Both the position numbers and the translations under genes were made by a program. Under the pieces are notes generated by a model, which saw nothing but the letters and a program-made list of their open reading frames with translations, was not told the DNA's origin and did no database searches. A stretch of DNA of 64,000 bases. Origin: CAWDYA01 sp963806495 (GTDB lineage: Bacteria > Acidobacteriota > Polarisedimenticolia > JACPZX01 > DASXTC01). Shown one piece after another: positions 55,913 through 64,000 of this stretch (the stretch's first letter is position 1; every line of letters starts with the position of its first letter). The stretch lies in contig CAWDYA010000005.1 in NCBI GenBank assembly GCA_963806495.1, positions 1 through 64,000 on the forward strand. Reading direction: 5' to 3'.

Positions 55913-57408
55913 GCGAGCCGCGAGGCGATCGGCCGCGCGGCACCGTGGCCGGAATCAACCGCAGGGAGCCGACGATCTTCGAGGTTGGCTCGCCGGGGCG
56001 CCGCGGGTACGAGCTGCCGGCGCTCGATGTGCCCGAGGCGGATGGCACGGGGTTCGGCGCCGCCGCCCGTGAGACGCTCGAGGGGTTTCCCGAGGCCAGC
56101 GAGGTGGACGTGGTCAGGCATTTCGTCCGGCTCTCCCGGCTGAACTACGCCGTGGACCTCGGCCTGTATCCGCTCGGGTCGTGCACCATGAAGTACAACC
56201 CCAAGATCAACGAAGAGATGGCGCGGCTCGACGGCTTCGCGCGCATCCACCCCCTGCAGCCCGAAGAGAGCGTCCAGGGCGCGTTGCAGCTCATGTACGA
56301 GTTGGACCGGCTCCTGCAGGAGATCACGGGGATGCACCGCTTCACGCTGCAGCCGGTGGCGGGGGCGCAGGGCGAGATGACGGGGATCATGATCGCACGG
56401 GCGCATCTCCAGGCGCAGGGAGACCCCCGCTCGGTGGTCCTGATTCCGGATTCGGCCCACGGCACGAACCCGGCCTCGGCCCACGTCTCGGGATACCGGG
56501 TGGAGGAGATCGCCTCGAACGACGAGGGGTGCGTGGACGTCGAGGCCCTTCGCAGACGCATGGGGCCGGACGTGGCCGCGTTGATGCTGACAAACCCGAA
56601 CACGCTGGGGATCTTCGAGCGCGATATCGCCGCGGTGTGCGGCATCGTCCACGAGAAGGGCGGGCTGGTGTACATGGACGGTGCCAACATGAACGCCCTG
56701 GTTGGGATAGCGCGTCCGGGCGACATGGGTGTCGACATCCTGCACCTGAACCTGCACAAGACCTTCTCCACGCCCCACGGTGGCGGAGGCCCGGGCAGCG
56801 GGCCCGTGGGGGTGGCGCAGCACCTCGAGAAGTACCTGCCGGTGCCCACCGTCGAGCGTGTGGACGGCACCTACAGGCTCGATCGGGATCGTCCCCACAG
56901 CATCGGCCGGGTCGCGGCGTTTCTGGGCAACTTCGGGATGCACGTCCGCGCCTATGCCTACATCATGTCGTACGGGGGGGCCGGCATACGGAAGATCGCC
57001 GAACGGGCCGTGCTCAATGCCAACTATCTGAGGGCCCGGCTGCGCGGGACATACCATCTGCCGTTCGATCGGGCCACGCTGCACGAGGTGATCTTCGACG
57101 ACCACAACCAGTCGGCCTCGGGGGTCTCGACGCTCGACATCGCGAAGCGCCTGATCGACTACGGCTTCCACCCTCCCACCATCTATTTCCCGCTGATCGT
57201 GCATGGCGCGCTGATGATCGAGCCGACCGAGACGGAGTCGCGGCAGGAGCTCGACCAGTTCGTCGAGGCGATGATGGAGATCGACCGCGAGGCGCGCGAG
57301 AGCCCGGATCTCCTGAGGTCGGCCCCCCATTACACGCCGGTGGGCAGGCTCGACGAGGCGGCCGCCGCGCGAAAGCCGAAGCTACGCTGGGAGCCCCAGC
57401 CAGGCTGA
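55909..57408 (+). CDS. gcvPB: Glycine dehydrogenase subunit 2
   Basis: 499 aa. PLP-binding half: Lys in HLNLHKTFSTPHGGGGPG; QPVAGAQGEMTGI, PDSAHGTNPASAH and LIVHGALMIEPTETESR are conserved. Decarboxylates glycine with GcvPA. The last 27 bp overlap convergent maf. Confidence 0.96.
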   Translation: MSEPRGDRPRGTVAGINRREPTIFEVGSPGRRGYELPALDVPEADGTGFGAAARETLEGFPEASEVDVVRHFVRLSRLNYAVDLGLYPLGSCTMKYNPKINEEMARLDGFARIHPLQPEESVQGALQLMYELDRLLQEITGMHRFTLQPVAGAQGEMTGIMIARAHLQAQGDPRSVVLIPDSAHGTNPASAHVSGYRVEEIASNDEGCVDVEALRRRMGPDVAALMLTNPNTLGIFERDIAAVCGIVHEKGGLVYMDGANMNALVGIARPGDMGVDILHLNLHKTFSTPHGGGGPGSGPVGVAQHLEKYLPVPTVERVDGTYRLDRDRPHSIGRVAAFLGNFGMHVRAYAYIMSYGGAGIRKIAERAVLNANYLRARLRGTYHLPFDRATLHEVIFDDHNQSASGVSTLDIAKRLIDYGFHPPTIYFPLIVHGALMIEPTETESRQELDQFVEAMMEIDREARESPDLLRSAPHYTPVGRLDEAAAARKPKLRWEPQPG

Positions 57409-57939
57409 GACGATCTCCATCGGCAGGCCGACGACGTTGGTGTACGAGCCCGATAGCCGGGTGACGAACAGGCTGGCCCCACCCTGGATGGCGTAGGCGC
57501 CCGCCTTGCCGAACGGCTCGCCCGTGCCGACGTACCAGTCGATCTCCCGGGTCGAGAGCCTCCTGAACGTGACGCGCGTCTCGACGGCGGTCGAGCGGAG
57601 CCTCCCCGCACCGGCAGGCGCCAGCGCGACACCGGTCACCACGCGATGGGTCCGCCCCGACAGAAGGCGCAGCATCCTTCGGGCGTCCTGGTCGTCTTCG
57701 GGCTTGAGAAGAAGCCTGCGGCCGAGCGCGACGATCGTGTCGGCCGCGAGAACCGGCACCCCGGGGCGCTCGCGAGCGACGGCGATCGCCTTCTCCACGG
57801 CGAGTCGACGGGCCGCGGCGGGCGCGGTCTCTCCGGGTCGGGTGGTCTCGTCGGTTCGGGGCGCGCGAACCTCCAGGCTGTATCCGGCGGCCCTCAGCAG
57901 CTGTCTGCGCCTTGGCGAGCGGGATGCAAGGACCAGCAT
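57382..57939 (-). CDS. maf: Maf-family nucleotide pyrophosphatase
   Basis: 185 aa. LVLASRSPRRRQLLRAAGY, DTIVALGRRLLLKP and GKAGAYAIQGGASLFVTRLSGSY are hallmark segments (S-R-R, D-T-V, Q-G). Hydrolyses non-canonical or dTTP/UTP nucleotides. Convergent with gcvPB. Confidence 0.93.
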   Translation of the reverse strand: MLVLASRSPRRRQLLRAAGYSLEVRAPRTDETTRPGETAPAAARRLAVEKAIAVARERPGVPVLAADTIVALGRRLLLKPEDDQDARRMLRLLSGRTHRVVTGVALAPAGAGRLRSTAVETRVTFRRLSTREIDWYVGTGEPFGKAGAYAIQGGASLFVTRLSGSYTNVVGLPMEIVSAWLGLPA

Positions 57940-57956
57940 CCCGCGGGTCCCTTGTT

Positions 57957-58274
57957 TCAGAATCCCACCTTGCGGCCGTCGGCCGCGTCGCCCGCTATCG
58001 GCCCGAACTTCTTCTCGAACTGCTCGATGTTCTGGGTCAGGACGCGGGCGAGCTCCTTGGCGTGGAGCGGCGAGGTGATGATGCGGGCATGCACCCGCAC
58101 CTCCTGTCTGCCGGGCACCAACCGGCCGAAGTCGACATAGAACTCGGATCGGTTGAACATGATCGAGGCGATGTTGCTGTAGATACCCTCGGCCGTCTCG
58201 TTGTCGATACGGCCCTGGAGCCCGACCGGCGGGGCCGGCGGGGGCGGCGCTGGGGGCTTCTTCTCGTCGCTCAC
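57957..58274 (-). CDS. DUF3467 protein
   Basis: 105 aa from GTG at 58274 with aaggagag upstream. Pro-rich N-terminus, then YSNIASIMFNRSEFYVDFGRLVPG, VRVHARIITSPLHAKELARVL and NIEQFEKKFGPI, matching DUF3467 as I know it. Function unknown. 17 bp upstream of maf, same strand. Confidence 0.82.
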   Translation of the reverse strand: MSDEKKPPAPPPPAPPVGLQGRIDNETAEGIYSNIASIMFNRSEFYVDFGRLVPGRQEVRVHARIITSPLHAKELARVLTQNIEQFEKKFGPIAGDAADGRKVGF

Positions 58275-58317
58275 TGGTCTCTCCTTCGGTGGCAGCGTGC
58301 AGCGCATGTTAGTCGGG

Positions 58318-58346
58318 TTGCGGGTCGGGGATCCACCTCGTATAAT
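58318..58346 (+). promoter_or_regulatory. Promoter of the candidate selenoprotein gene
   Basis: TTGCGG (58318-58323), 17-bp spacer, perfect TATAAT (58341-58346), 50 bp before the GTG. Best -10 in the window. Confidence 0.65.
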
Positions 58347-58395
58347 ATCGGTCTTCCGGCGCAAACGCGTCCGGTGTCTTCAGGAGAGCCGCCCC

Positions 58396-59889
58396 GTGAC
58401 GGCGCGAACCAACCTACGTGCTTTCCTCATCGCCGCTGTCGGTGCGGCCGTGATCACCCTTCCGGGCACCTTTGCCGGCCCGGCCCCGCAGGTGATCAAG
58501 GCCCAGCCGGTCGCGGACGCGGCCGAGGAAGCTCCTCTCGTTGCCGAAGGCCCGGAGGCGGACCTCGCGCTGATCTACACCGGCGGGGTCGCCGGCTACG
58601 TCGACCCTTGCGGCTGACCGCTCAACCCCGCAGGGGGGCTTGCCCGTAGGGCGGGCTATCTGGACCTGTTCGCGAAGAAGTACCCCAGGACGACCGTGAC
58701 GCTCGTGGACACGGGCGACTTCTCGGGCGACCCGGACGAGCCGGGCGAGATCAAGACGAGCAACCTGATCGAAGGCATGAAGAAGCTGGGCTACGATGTG
58801 GTGAACGTCGGCGAGCGCGAGCTGGCCGCGGGCGTGGACACGTTCCTCCAGAAGGCCAACCAGAGCGGGCTTGCCTTCACGAACGCCAACTTCATCTATC
58901 GTGACAACGGCGAGCCGCTCCTGGCGCCGTTTCTCCTGCGCGAAACGAAGCTCGCCTCCGGACGGAAGATCGTCATCGGCTATCTCGGCCTGGATGGGCT
59001 CAACTCGGCGTTCGCCAAGTCGACCGCCTCCGGGCGGGTCGTCATCATGCGCGATCCGTTGGAGGCGATCCGTCTTCACATGCCCGTGCTGCGCCGTCGA
59101 GCCGACTTCGTGGTCATCCTTGCCAACCTGAGTCTTCGGGATCTCGCCACCGTCCTCGAGGCGGCCCCGGGAGTCGACCTCGTGCTGGCGAGCAACGGGG
59201 CCAGGCTGTCGCCGGGTGAGACGCTGGAGAAGGTCGGCGGGGTGCCCGTCATGTACGCGGGAGATCAGGGCAAGAGGATGGGCGAGGTCAGGCTGAGTTT
59301 CGGCGCGGACAAGAATGCGTCTCCCGCATTCACGGGCAACGAGGTGTGGCTCACCAAGCGCTACCCCGCCGATCCGGACCTGCAGTCGCTGATCGACGCC
59401 ACGGTAGCCCGGGTCAACGAGATCAACCGCCGGAAGGCGGCCGCCGAGTCGACGGGACCGGCTGCGGGGCATCCGGTCCCGGGCCGGGCCAGGGTGGGAG
59501 GCCTCCAGCCCCCTGAGAGCGCCTCGCGGGGGTTCCGTACCGTCACCGAATGCGCCTCCTGCCACCAAGACATCGTGGAGTCCTACAAGAGGACGGCGCA
59601 CGCCACCGCCTTCAGGGCGCTCGTGCAGGCCAACCAGGACTACAATCCCGAATGTGTCCGATGCCATGTCACCGGATACGATGCGCCTGACGGCTTCGTC
59701 AACGCGCGCCAGACGCCCGATCTGGCAAACGTGCAATGTGAGGCGTGCCACGGCAATGCCACCGACCATGTCGCCAACCCATCGCGACCCTGGGGGAAGG
59801 TCCAGCCGCGTCAATGCTTCGTATGTCACACCAAGGAAAACAGCCCCGACTTCGTGTTTTTCAAGTACTGGGACATGATCAAGCACTGA
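58396..59889 (+). CDS. Candidate selenoprotein: nucleotidase-like tetrahaem cytochrome c with in-frame UGA (Sec74)
   Basis: 497 aa if UGA 58615-58617 is read. Signal peptide (RTNLRAFLIAAVGAAVITL), then IYTGGVAGYVDPCG-UGA-PLNPAGGLARRAGYLDLF, then a metallophosphatase/5'-nucleotidase-like domain (TLVDTGDFSG, VNVGERELAAG, FTNANFIY, VVILANLSLRD, VDLVLASNGARL) and four CXXCH sites (CASCH, CVRCH, CEACH, CFVCH). As I recall, homologues have PCGC followed by GG..RR, so UGA stands at the second Cys. The frame is the same on both sides, so no single indel explains it. GTG start with caggag upstream. Alternatives: a base error TGC to TGA, or a true nonsense mutation. Periplasmic electron-transfer or phosphatase role inferred. 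Confidence 0.7.
58638..58656 (+). promoter_or_regulatory. Possible bacterial SECIS hairpin
   Basis: Eight-bp stem (58638-58645 with 58649-58656, two G-U pairs) and loop GUA. The loop starts 28 nt after the UGA and has G first, U second, within the 16-37 nt spacing of the bacterial SECIS model. An alternative 4-bp hairpin (58626-58636) lies too close. Confidence 0.55.
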
Positions 59890-59899
59890 GCCCCCTGTC

Positions 59900-59928
59900 T
59901 TGACACCCCTCCGGGGCGACACAATAAT
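59900..59928 (+). promoter_or_regulatory. Promoter of ruvX/mltG
   Basis: Consensus TTGACA (59900-59905), 17 bp, AATAAT (59923-59928), 18 bp before the ATG at 59946. Confidence 0.65.
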
Positions 59929-59945
59929 CGCCTGTCGAGTCTTTT

Positions 59946-61403
59946 ATGTCCCGAATCATGGCGCTGGACGTGGGCGAATCCACAATCGGGGTTGCAATCA
60001 GCGATCCGCTGGGTGCAACCGCGCAACCTGTGAGGACGGTCCGCCGTGTCGGAATCAAAGTGGACCTGCGCGCCATTGCGGCGATCATCGGAGAATACGA
60101 GGTCGACTCGATCGTGGTCGGGCTTCCGCTGACGCTTTCGGGGGAGAGCGGGACCGCGGCAGAGGCGGCGATCGTGTTCGCTGAGAGGCTGACAAGGTCC
60201 ACGCGGGTACCGGTCGTGACATGGGACGAGCGCCTGAGCACGGTCCAGGCTGAGCGCGCGCTCCTCGAGGCGGACCTTTCGCGTCGGCGCAGAAGGGAAG
60301 TGATCAACCATGTCGCGGCCGCCATCATCCTCCAGTCCTATCTCGACAGCCGCCCCGCGGGCCGGCTCATCATGAGGCGGATCGGCCCCGCGCTCGTGAT
60401 CTTCGCGGCGATGATCTTCTGCGTGGCGGCGGTGTTCACGCTCGTCCGTCACGGAAGGACCCCGTACAGGGGCTACTCGCAGGGCAGCGTGGTGGTGGAG
60501 ATCGAGCCGGGGAGGCCCGCCAGAATGGTGGCTGAGGAGCTGGCGGACGCGGGTGTCATCCGGAGCGCCCTGCTGTTCCGCATCCTGATGCGGATGCGGG
60601 GCGCCGACGCGAAGATCCACGCCGGAGAGTACGAGTTCTCGGGAAGGATGACCCCTCCGCAGGTGCTCGACAAGCTGGTCCGGGGCGACGTCGTGCGCCA
60701 CCGCCTCACGGTGCCGGAAGGGCTCCGCATCGACGAGATCGCCGATATCGTGGAGGCGTCGGGCTTTGGCCCGCGGCAGGCGTTTCTCGACGCCGCGGGT
60801 AACGCCTCCCTCGTCCACGACATCGATCCCGCGGCAACCGATCTGGAAGGGTACCTGTTCCCGGATACCTACTTCTTTGCGCGCGGGGTGCCCGCGGATC
60901 GCATCGTCGAGGAGATGGTCTCACGGTTCCGTCGCGAGGTGACTCCCGGGCGGACGGCGCGTATGGCCGAACTCGGGCTGAGCCTGCGCGACACCATCAC
61001 CCTCGCCTCCCTCATCGAGGAGGAAGCGCGGGTCGACGACGAGCGTGCGCGCATCTCCGCCGTGTTCCACAACAGGCTCGAGCGGCGGATGCCGCTGCAA
61101 TGCGACCCCACGGTCGTCTACGCGCTGGTGAAGGAGGGACGTTATCGGGGCGACATCTACCGATCAGACCTCGCGGATGCGTCGCCGTACAACACTTACC
61201 TGCATCAGGGACTGCCACCGGGGCCGATCTGCAGCCCCGGCGCGCTCTCCATCGAGGCGGCTCTCCACCCCGCCGACACGAGGGATCTCTACTTCGTTCT
61301 GAGTGCTCCCGGCCGCCACGAGTTCTCCCGAACGCTCGAGGAGCACGAGCGTGCCGTCCAGCGCTATCGCCACGATCCACGTCTGTACAGACGGCGCCGT
61401 TGA
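59946..61403 (+). CDS. RuvX (YqgF) and MltG in one reading frame
   Basis: 485 aa. Residues 1-~138 are RuvX/YqgF: MALDVGESTIGVAISDP, VVGLPLTLSGESG, VVTWDERLSTVQAERAL and HVAAAIILQSYLDSR, a Holliday-junction/16S rRNA nuclease fold. From ~142 (MRRIGPALVIFAAMIFCVAAVF) comes MltG: one membrane helix, LysM-like part, FPDTYFFARG and catalytic Glu in TLASLIEEEARVDDERARISAVFHNRL, PSPYNTYLHQGLPPGPI-type region. MltG trims nascent glycan strands. A TGA in the next frame exactly overlaps the MltG ATG (60370-60373), so the natural state may be two coupled genes joined by one indel. Confidence 0.85.
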   Translation: MSRIMALDVGESTIGVAISDPLGATAQPVRTVRRVGIKVDLRAIAAIIGEYEVDSIVVGLPLTLSGESGTAAEAAIVFAERLTRSTRVPVVTWDERLSTVQAERALLEADLSRRRRREVINHVAAAIILQSYLDSRPAGRLIMRRIGPALVIFAAMIFCVAAVFTLVRHGRTPYRGYSQGSVVVEIEPGRPARMVAEELADAGVIRSALLFRILMRMRGADAKIHAGEYEFSGRMTPPQVLDKLVRGDVVRHRLTVPEGLRIDEIADIVEASGFGPRQAFLDAAGNASLVHDIDPAATDLEGYLFPDTYFFARGVPADRIVEEMVSRFRREVTPGRTARMAELGLSLRDTITLASLIEEEARVDDERARISAVFHNRLERRMPLQCDPTVVYALVKEGRYRGDIYRSDLADASPYNTYLHQGLPPGPICSPGALSIEAALHPADTRDLYFVLSAPGRHEFSRTLEEHERAVQRYRHDPRLYRRRR

Positions 61404-62692
61404 GCGCGCCCTTCCGCCCGGTGAGAGCGGTTCTCACCCTCCTCGCCCTGGCGATGGTGTGGGGTGGCCCGCACGTCCTGACCGCCGGGGGATCGGGCAG
61501 GCAACCAGGAGCGACGTCGGCGCGGCCTTCCCCGACGGCCGCCGCCACCATCGCGACGATCGAGCAGGGACTCTCCGCGATCCGGGGGCACTCCTACACC
61601 CGTCCGGTGGTCCAGGAGTCGATCGGCGAAGCCGAACTGAGCAGGTTCTTCGCACGGAAGCTCGCCGAGGAGTATCCCGAGGGTGTCATCGAGGACGAGA
61701 AGAAGGCGTACGTCCACTTCCGCCTGCTCCGGCCGGAGGATGATCTCGCATCGCTGTTTCTCGGGTTGCTGACGGACCAGGCCGCCGGCTTCTACGATCC
61801 CGACGAGAAGCGTCTCTTCCTGGTGGAAGGACGGCCCTTCCCCGGTGTCGCTCTCGTGCACGAACTGGCCCATGCGCTGCAGGACCAGGTCTTCGACGTG
61901 ACCCCGCTCATCGATGCGGCCCGATCCGACGATGACAGACTCCGCGCGGTGCAGGCGATGCTCGAAGGGGAGGCGATGGCGCTGGCCGCCGCCTACATGG
62001 AAAAGTATCCCGACGAGGCCGACCGGCTCTCCGCCGGCATGACCGACAAGGAGGCCGCGCGCCAGGCGGAGAAGAGTCTCGAGAGTCTCGGCCGGTTCCC
62101 GCCGATCCTCCAGGCCGACCTGCTGTTTCCCTACACGCAGGGAATGATCTGGGCGAGGGCCGTGGTGCGATCCGGCGGCGAAGGCCGGATGGACGCCCTG
62201 TTCCACAGACCGCCCGAATCCACCGAGCAGATACTGCATCCCGAGAAGCTCGGGCCGCCGCGCGACGAGGTCTCCCTGATCGCGCCCGACCTCCTCCCCG
62301 AGCTCGAGGAGGACGGTTACCGGACCGTCAGAGCCAACACCATGGGCGAGTTCGGGATTCGGCAGCTCTTCGGAGGCGATGGGGCTCAGGCCGCGATCGA
62401 TGCCGCCGCGGGATGGGACGGAGATCGCTATACCGTCTACGAGGATCCGGGTGGCGCCACCACCATGATCTGGGTGACCGTATGGGACTCCAGCGACGAT
62501 GCCGACCAGTTCCGTGTACAGGCGCGGGCATGGCTGGACGCCCGGCATGCCGCGGGCGAGGGGTATCGGATCGAGTCGGGAGGCCCGGGTGGATGTGCCG
62601 TGGCGATCCTCGAGGGATTCCATGGCGGGCTCGAGACACGCCTGGCATCGCGGACGGTGGCGGGGCTGGCCGCCGGCGTGACCCGGCGATGA
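61400..62692 (+). CDS. Secreted HExxH zinc metalloprotease-like protein
   Basis: 430 aa from TTG at 61400, which overlaps the mltG stop; a GTG at 61421 is also possible. Signal peptide (VRAVLTLLALAMVWGG). Zinc motif VALVHELAHALQDQ with a downstream Glu in AMLEGEAMALAAAYM suggests a gluzincin-like site. The rest is helical, with a C-terminal ~100-residue alpha/beta part (TTMIWVTVWDSSDDADQF). I do not know a named family with certainty. Same operon as mltG and the CPBP gene (ATGA overlap). Confidence 0.72.
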   Translation: MSAPFRPVRAVLTLLALAMVWGGPHVLTAGGSGRQPGATSARPSPTAAATIATIEQGLSAIRGHSYTRPVVQESIGEAELSRFFARKLAEEYPEGVIEDEKKAYVHFRLLRPEDDLASLFLGLLTDQAAGFYDPDEKRLFLVEGRPFPGVALVHELAHALQDQVFDVTPLIDAARSDDDRLRAVQAMLEGEAMALAAAYMEKYPDEADRLSAGMTDKEAARQAEKSLESLGRFPPILQADLLFPYTQGMIWARAVVRSGGEGRMDALFHRPPESTEQILHPEKLGPPRDEVSLIAPDLLPELEEDGYRTVRANTMGEFGIRQLFGGDGAQAAIDAAAGWDGDRYTVYEDPGGATTMIWVTVWDSSDDADQFRVQARAWLDARHAAGEGYRIESGGPGGCAVAILEGFHGGLETRLASRTVAGLAAGVTRR

Positions 62693-63681
62693 AGAAGACC
62701 ATCGTCATCGTGGCCGGCCTGGTGGCGGGTCTGACCGCCGCGGGCGGCTACTACGCCTACCGGATCCAGGGAGGCGCGCTGGCTTCCTTCTGGATCCTGC
62801 TTTCCTTCGCGCTTCTGATGATCCCGTACTTCGCGCTGGGGTTCGATCAGGTTGTGGACGCCCTGCGCCGGATCGGACGATCGAGCCGACTGCGCCTGAT
62901 GTTCATGGGGTTCCTGCTCATCGTTCCCGGACTCGTGGTCCTGGCCGGCGGGGGGGGCCGGTTCTCGCTCAAGAACCTGGCGATCCTCGTGGCCTATGTC
63001 GCCCTGCCGATCGTCATCCTCTCGGGGTGGGGCCGGAGCGGGCCGAGGCCCTCGCTCATCGATCTCTCGGCTCTGCTCCTGCTCTGGCTTCCCGTGGAGT
63101 TGCAGTTCTTCGAGCGATTCTGGAACGTGCCTGCCGGAAACCCCTCCTACGTGCTGGCGAAGACGCTCGGGATGGAGCTCGCTTTGTTCTGCTTCGTCGT
63201 CGTGCGTCGTCTGGAGGGCGTCGGCTATCGTTTCCGCCTGGCGTTCGAGGACGTCGTCGTGGGGCTGATCGCGCTGGCTGTCTTCCTGTCCGTGGGCGTG
63301 CCGATCGCGCTCGGCACCGGCTTCGTGACCTTCTCGCCCCATTGGGCCGGAACGGGTCGTTGGATCATGACGGCGCTCGGGATCTTCTTCTTCATCGCGC
63401 TGCCGGAGGAGGTGCTCTTCCGCGGGCTGATCTTCAACATGCTCCAGCGGATGATCCGCACCGGGGGGCCGTACACCGCGCTCGTGCTCTCCGCGGTGAT
63501 CTTCGGTCTCGCCCACCTCAACAACCCGCCGGGCGACTGGCGCTATGTCGTGCTGGCCACCCTGGCCGGGCTGTGCTACGGGTGGGCCTACCTGCGCACG
63601 GGAAGCCTCCTTGCTTCGGCCTACTGCCACGCGCTCGTGGATCTGATCGGTCGCACCGTCTTCCCGCACGTGACACACTGA
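62689..63681 (+). CDS. CPBP-family intramembrane glutamic protease
   Basis: 330 aa. About eight hydrophobic segments; motif 1 EEVLFRGLIF, motif 2 FGLAHLNN, motif 3 YCHALVDLIG are those of the Abi/CAAX (CPBP) superfamily. The N-terminal half is an extra membrane region. Targets unknown; the operon with MltG suggests envelope work. ATG overlaps the previous stop. Confidence 0.88.
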   Translation: MKKTIVIVAGLVAGLTAAGGYYAYRIQGGALASFWILLSFALLMIPYFALGFDQVVDALRRIGRSSRLRLMFMGFLLIVPGLVVLAGGGGRFSLKNLAILVAYVALPIVILSGWGRSGPRPSLIDLSALLLLWLPVELQFFERFWNVPAGNPSYVLAKTLGMELALFCFVVVRRLEGVGYRFRLAFEDVVVGLIALAVFLSVGVPIALGTGFVTFSPHWAGTGRWIMTALGIFFFIALPEEVLFRGLIFNMLQRMIRTGGPYTALVLSAVIFGLAHLNNPPGDWRYVVLATLAGLCYGWAYLRTGSLLASAYCHALVDLIGRTVFPHVTH

Positions 63682-63700
63682 ACGAAGACCGGAATTTCTC

Positions 63701-63729
63701 TTGACCTCGCGATCACGCGGGCGTAGCAT
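63701..63729 (+). promoter_or_regulatory. Promoter of the last gene
   Basis: TTGACC (63701-63706), 17-bp spacer, TAGCAT (63724-63729), 59 bp before an ATG. Confidence 0.6.
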
Positions 63730-63787
63730 ACTCTCCTCATCCACCAACACCGGCAGTTGAAACCCGAGATCATCCGATGGCGGCGCC

Positions 63788-64000
63788 ATGACCGGACACA
63801 TGGAACGCGCGAGGGGGAGACTGACGTCGCGCGTCAGGGGCCCGGACTTCCTCCGGCTCGATGAGGTGGCGGCGGCGTCGGGGCGACTCGGCGTGCCCCG
63901 CACCGCGACACCCAGGATGGATTTGATGCGCCTGGCGGGGATCTGGAGCACGGTGGTCGGGTCGCACCTTTGCGCCGTCACCCGGCCCGCGTGGTACGAT
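63788..64000 (+). CDS. Unidentified gene, 3' partial
   Basis: Open to the window end (71 codons), starting MTGHMERARGRLTSRVRGPD. Basic N-terminus, later LMRLAGIWSTVVGSHLCAV. No family recognised. Supported by the promoter just upstream and an uninterrupted frame, but short; the start could differ. Confidence 0.35.
   Translation, partial: MTGHMERARGRLTSRVRGPDFLRLDEVAAASGRLGVPRTATPRMDLMRLAGIWSTVVGSHLCAVTRPAWYD

Noticed and set aside
58615..58617. Simple indel or gene end at the UGA
   Set aside because: The same frame continues with family motifs on both sides, and downstream restart codons lack a ribosome site. A base substitution error remains possible and is stated.
61100..61399. N-terminal extension of the zinc protease into mltG
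   Set aside because: The upstream frame is a shadow of mltG; a signal peptide begins after the mltG stop.

Overview
This is a GC-rich, gene-dense piece of chromosome from a diderm bacterium. A GWxTD-domain protein, a small secreted DUF5818-like protein, multihaem cytochromes, an ImuB/DnaE2 mutagenesis pair, large DUF11/beta-barrel surface proteins and type IV pilus-like proteins together recall Acidobacteriota. The phylum is an inference from gene content; I see no rRNA or tRNA here to test it. I found no phage, IS, CRISPR array or replication origin.

Layout. 1-1.5 kb: tail of a collagen-like/beta-propeller surface protein. 1.6-5.9 kb: imuB-like plus dnaE2. 5.9-9.2 kb (minus): DNA methyltransferase, hemH, hemG. 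9.3-11.5 kb: small secreted protein and ETF-quinone oxidoreductase. 11.7-20.7 kb: a secreted/outer-membrane DUF11 locus, a TSP3-repeat protein and a seven-haem cytochrome-TPR lipoprotein. 20.8-25.7 kb: PIN-TRAM protein, alr, dnaB, proline dehydrogenase. 25.75-26.14 kb: RNase P RNA. 26.2-32.6 kb: M20 amidohydrolase, LD-carboxypeptidase, GWxTD protein, TPR protein, anti-sigma and ECF sigma factor. 32.7-37.8 kb: truA, uppS, cdsA, dxr, rseP. 37.9-44 kb: secreted S8 protease, pilus-like genes, ComEA, a 64-aa protein. 44.3-50.9 kb: a large membrane protein, the hemX-hemA-hemC-hemD operon and peptidase E. 51-57.4 kb: a zinc-finger GspE-like pseudo-ATPase and the glycine-cleavage operon gcvT-H-PA-PB. 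57.4-64 kb: maf, DUF3467, a candidate selenoprotein tetrahaem cytochrome, ruvX/mltG, a zinc metalloprotease, a CPBP protease and the start of one more gene.

The most interesting observation is at 58.4-59.9 kb. A secreted nucleotidase-like/cytochrome c gene reads through an in-frame UGA at exactly the place where I expect the second Cys of a PCGC motif. The frame is unchanged on both sides, and a GC-rich hairpin with a GUA loop lies 28 nt downstream, as in bacterial SECIS elements. This predicts selenocysteine at residue 74 and the presence of selABCD elsewhere in the genome.

A caution for every reader: at least twelve genes-in-pieces breaks are explained by one missing or extra base (hemG, hemC, ldcA, the methyltransferase, the GWxTD gene and others). 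Several of these genes are ones I would expect to be needed, so most breaks are probably sequencing indels rather than real pseudogenes. Five pairs of convergent genes overlap tail to tail, which also shows how compact the genome is.
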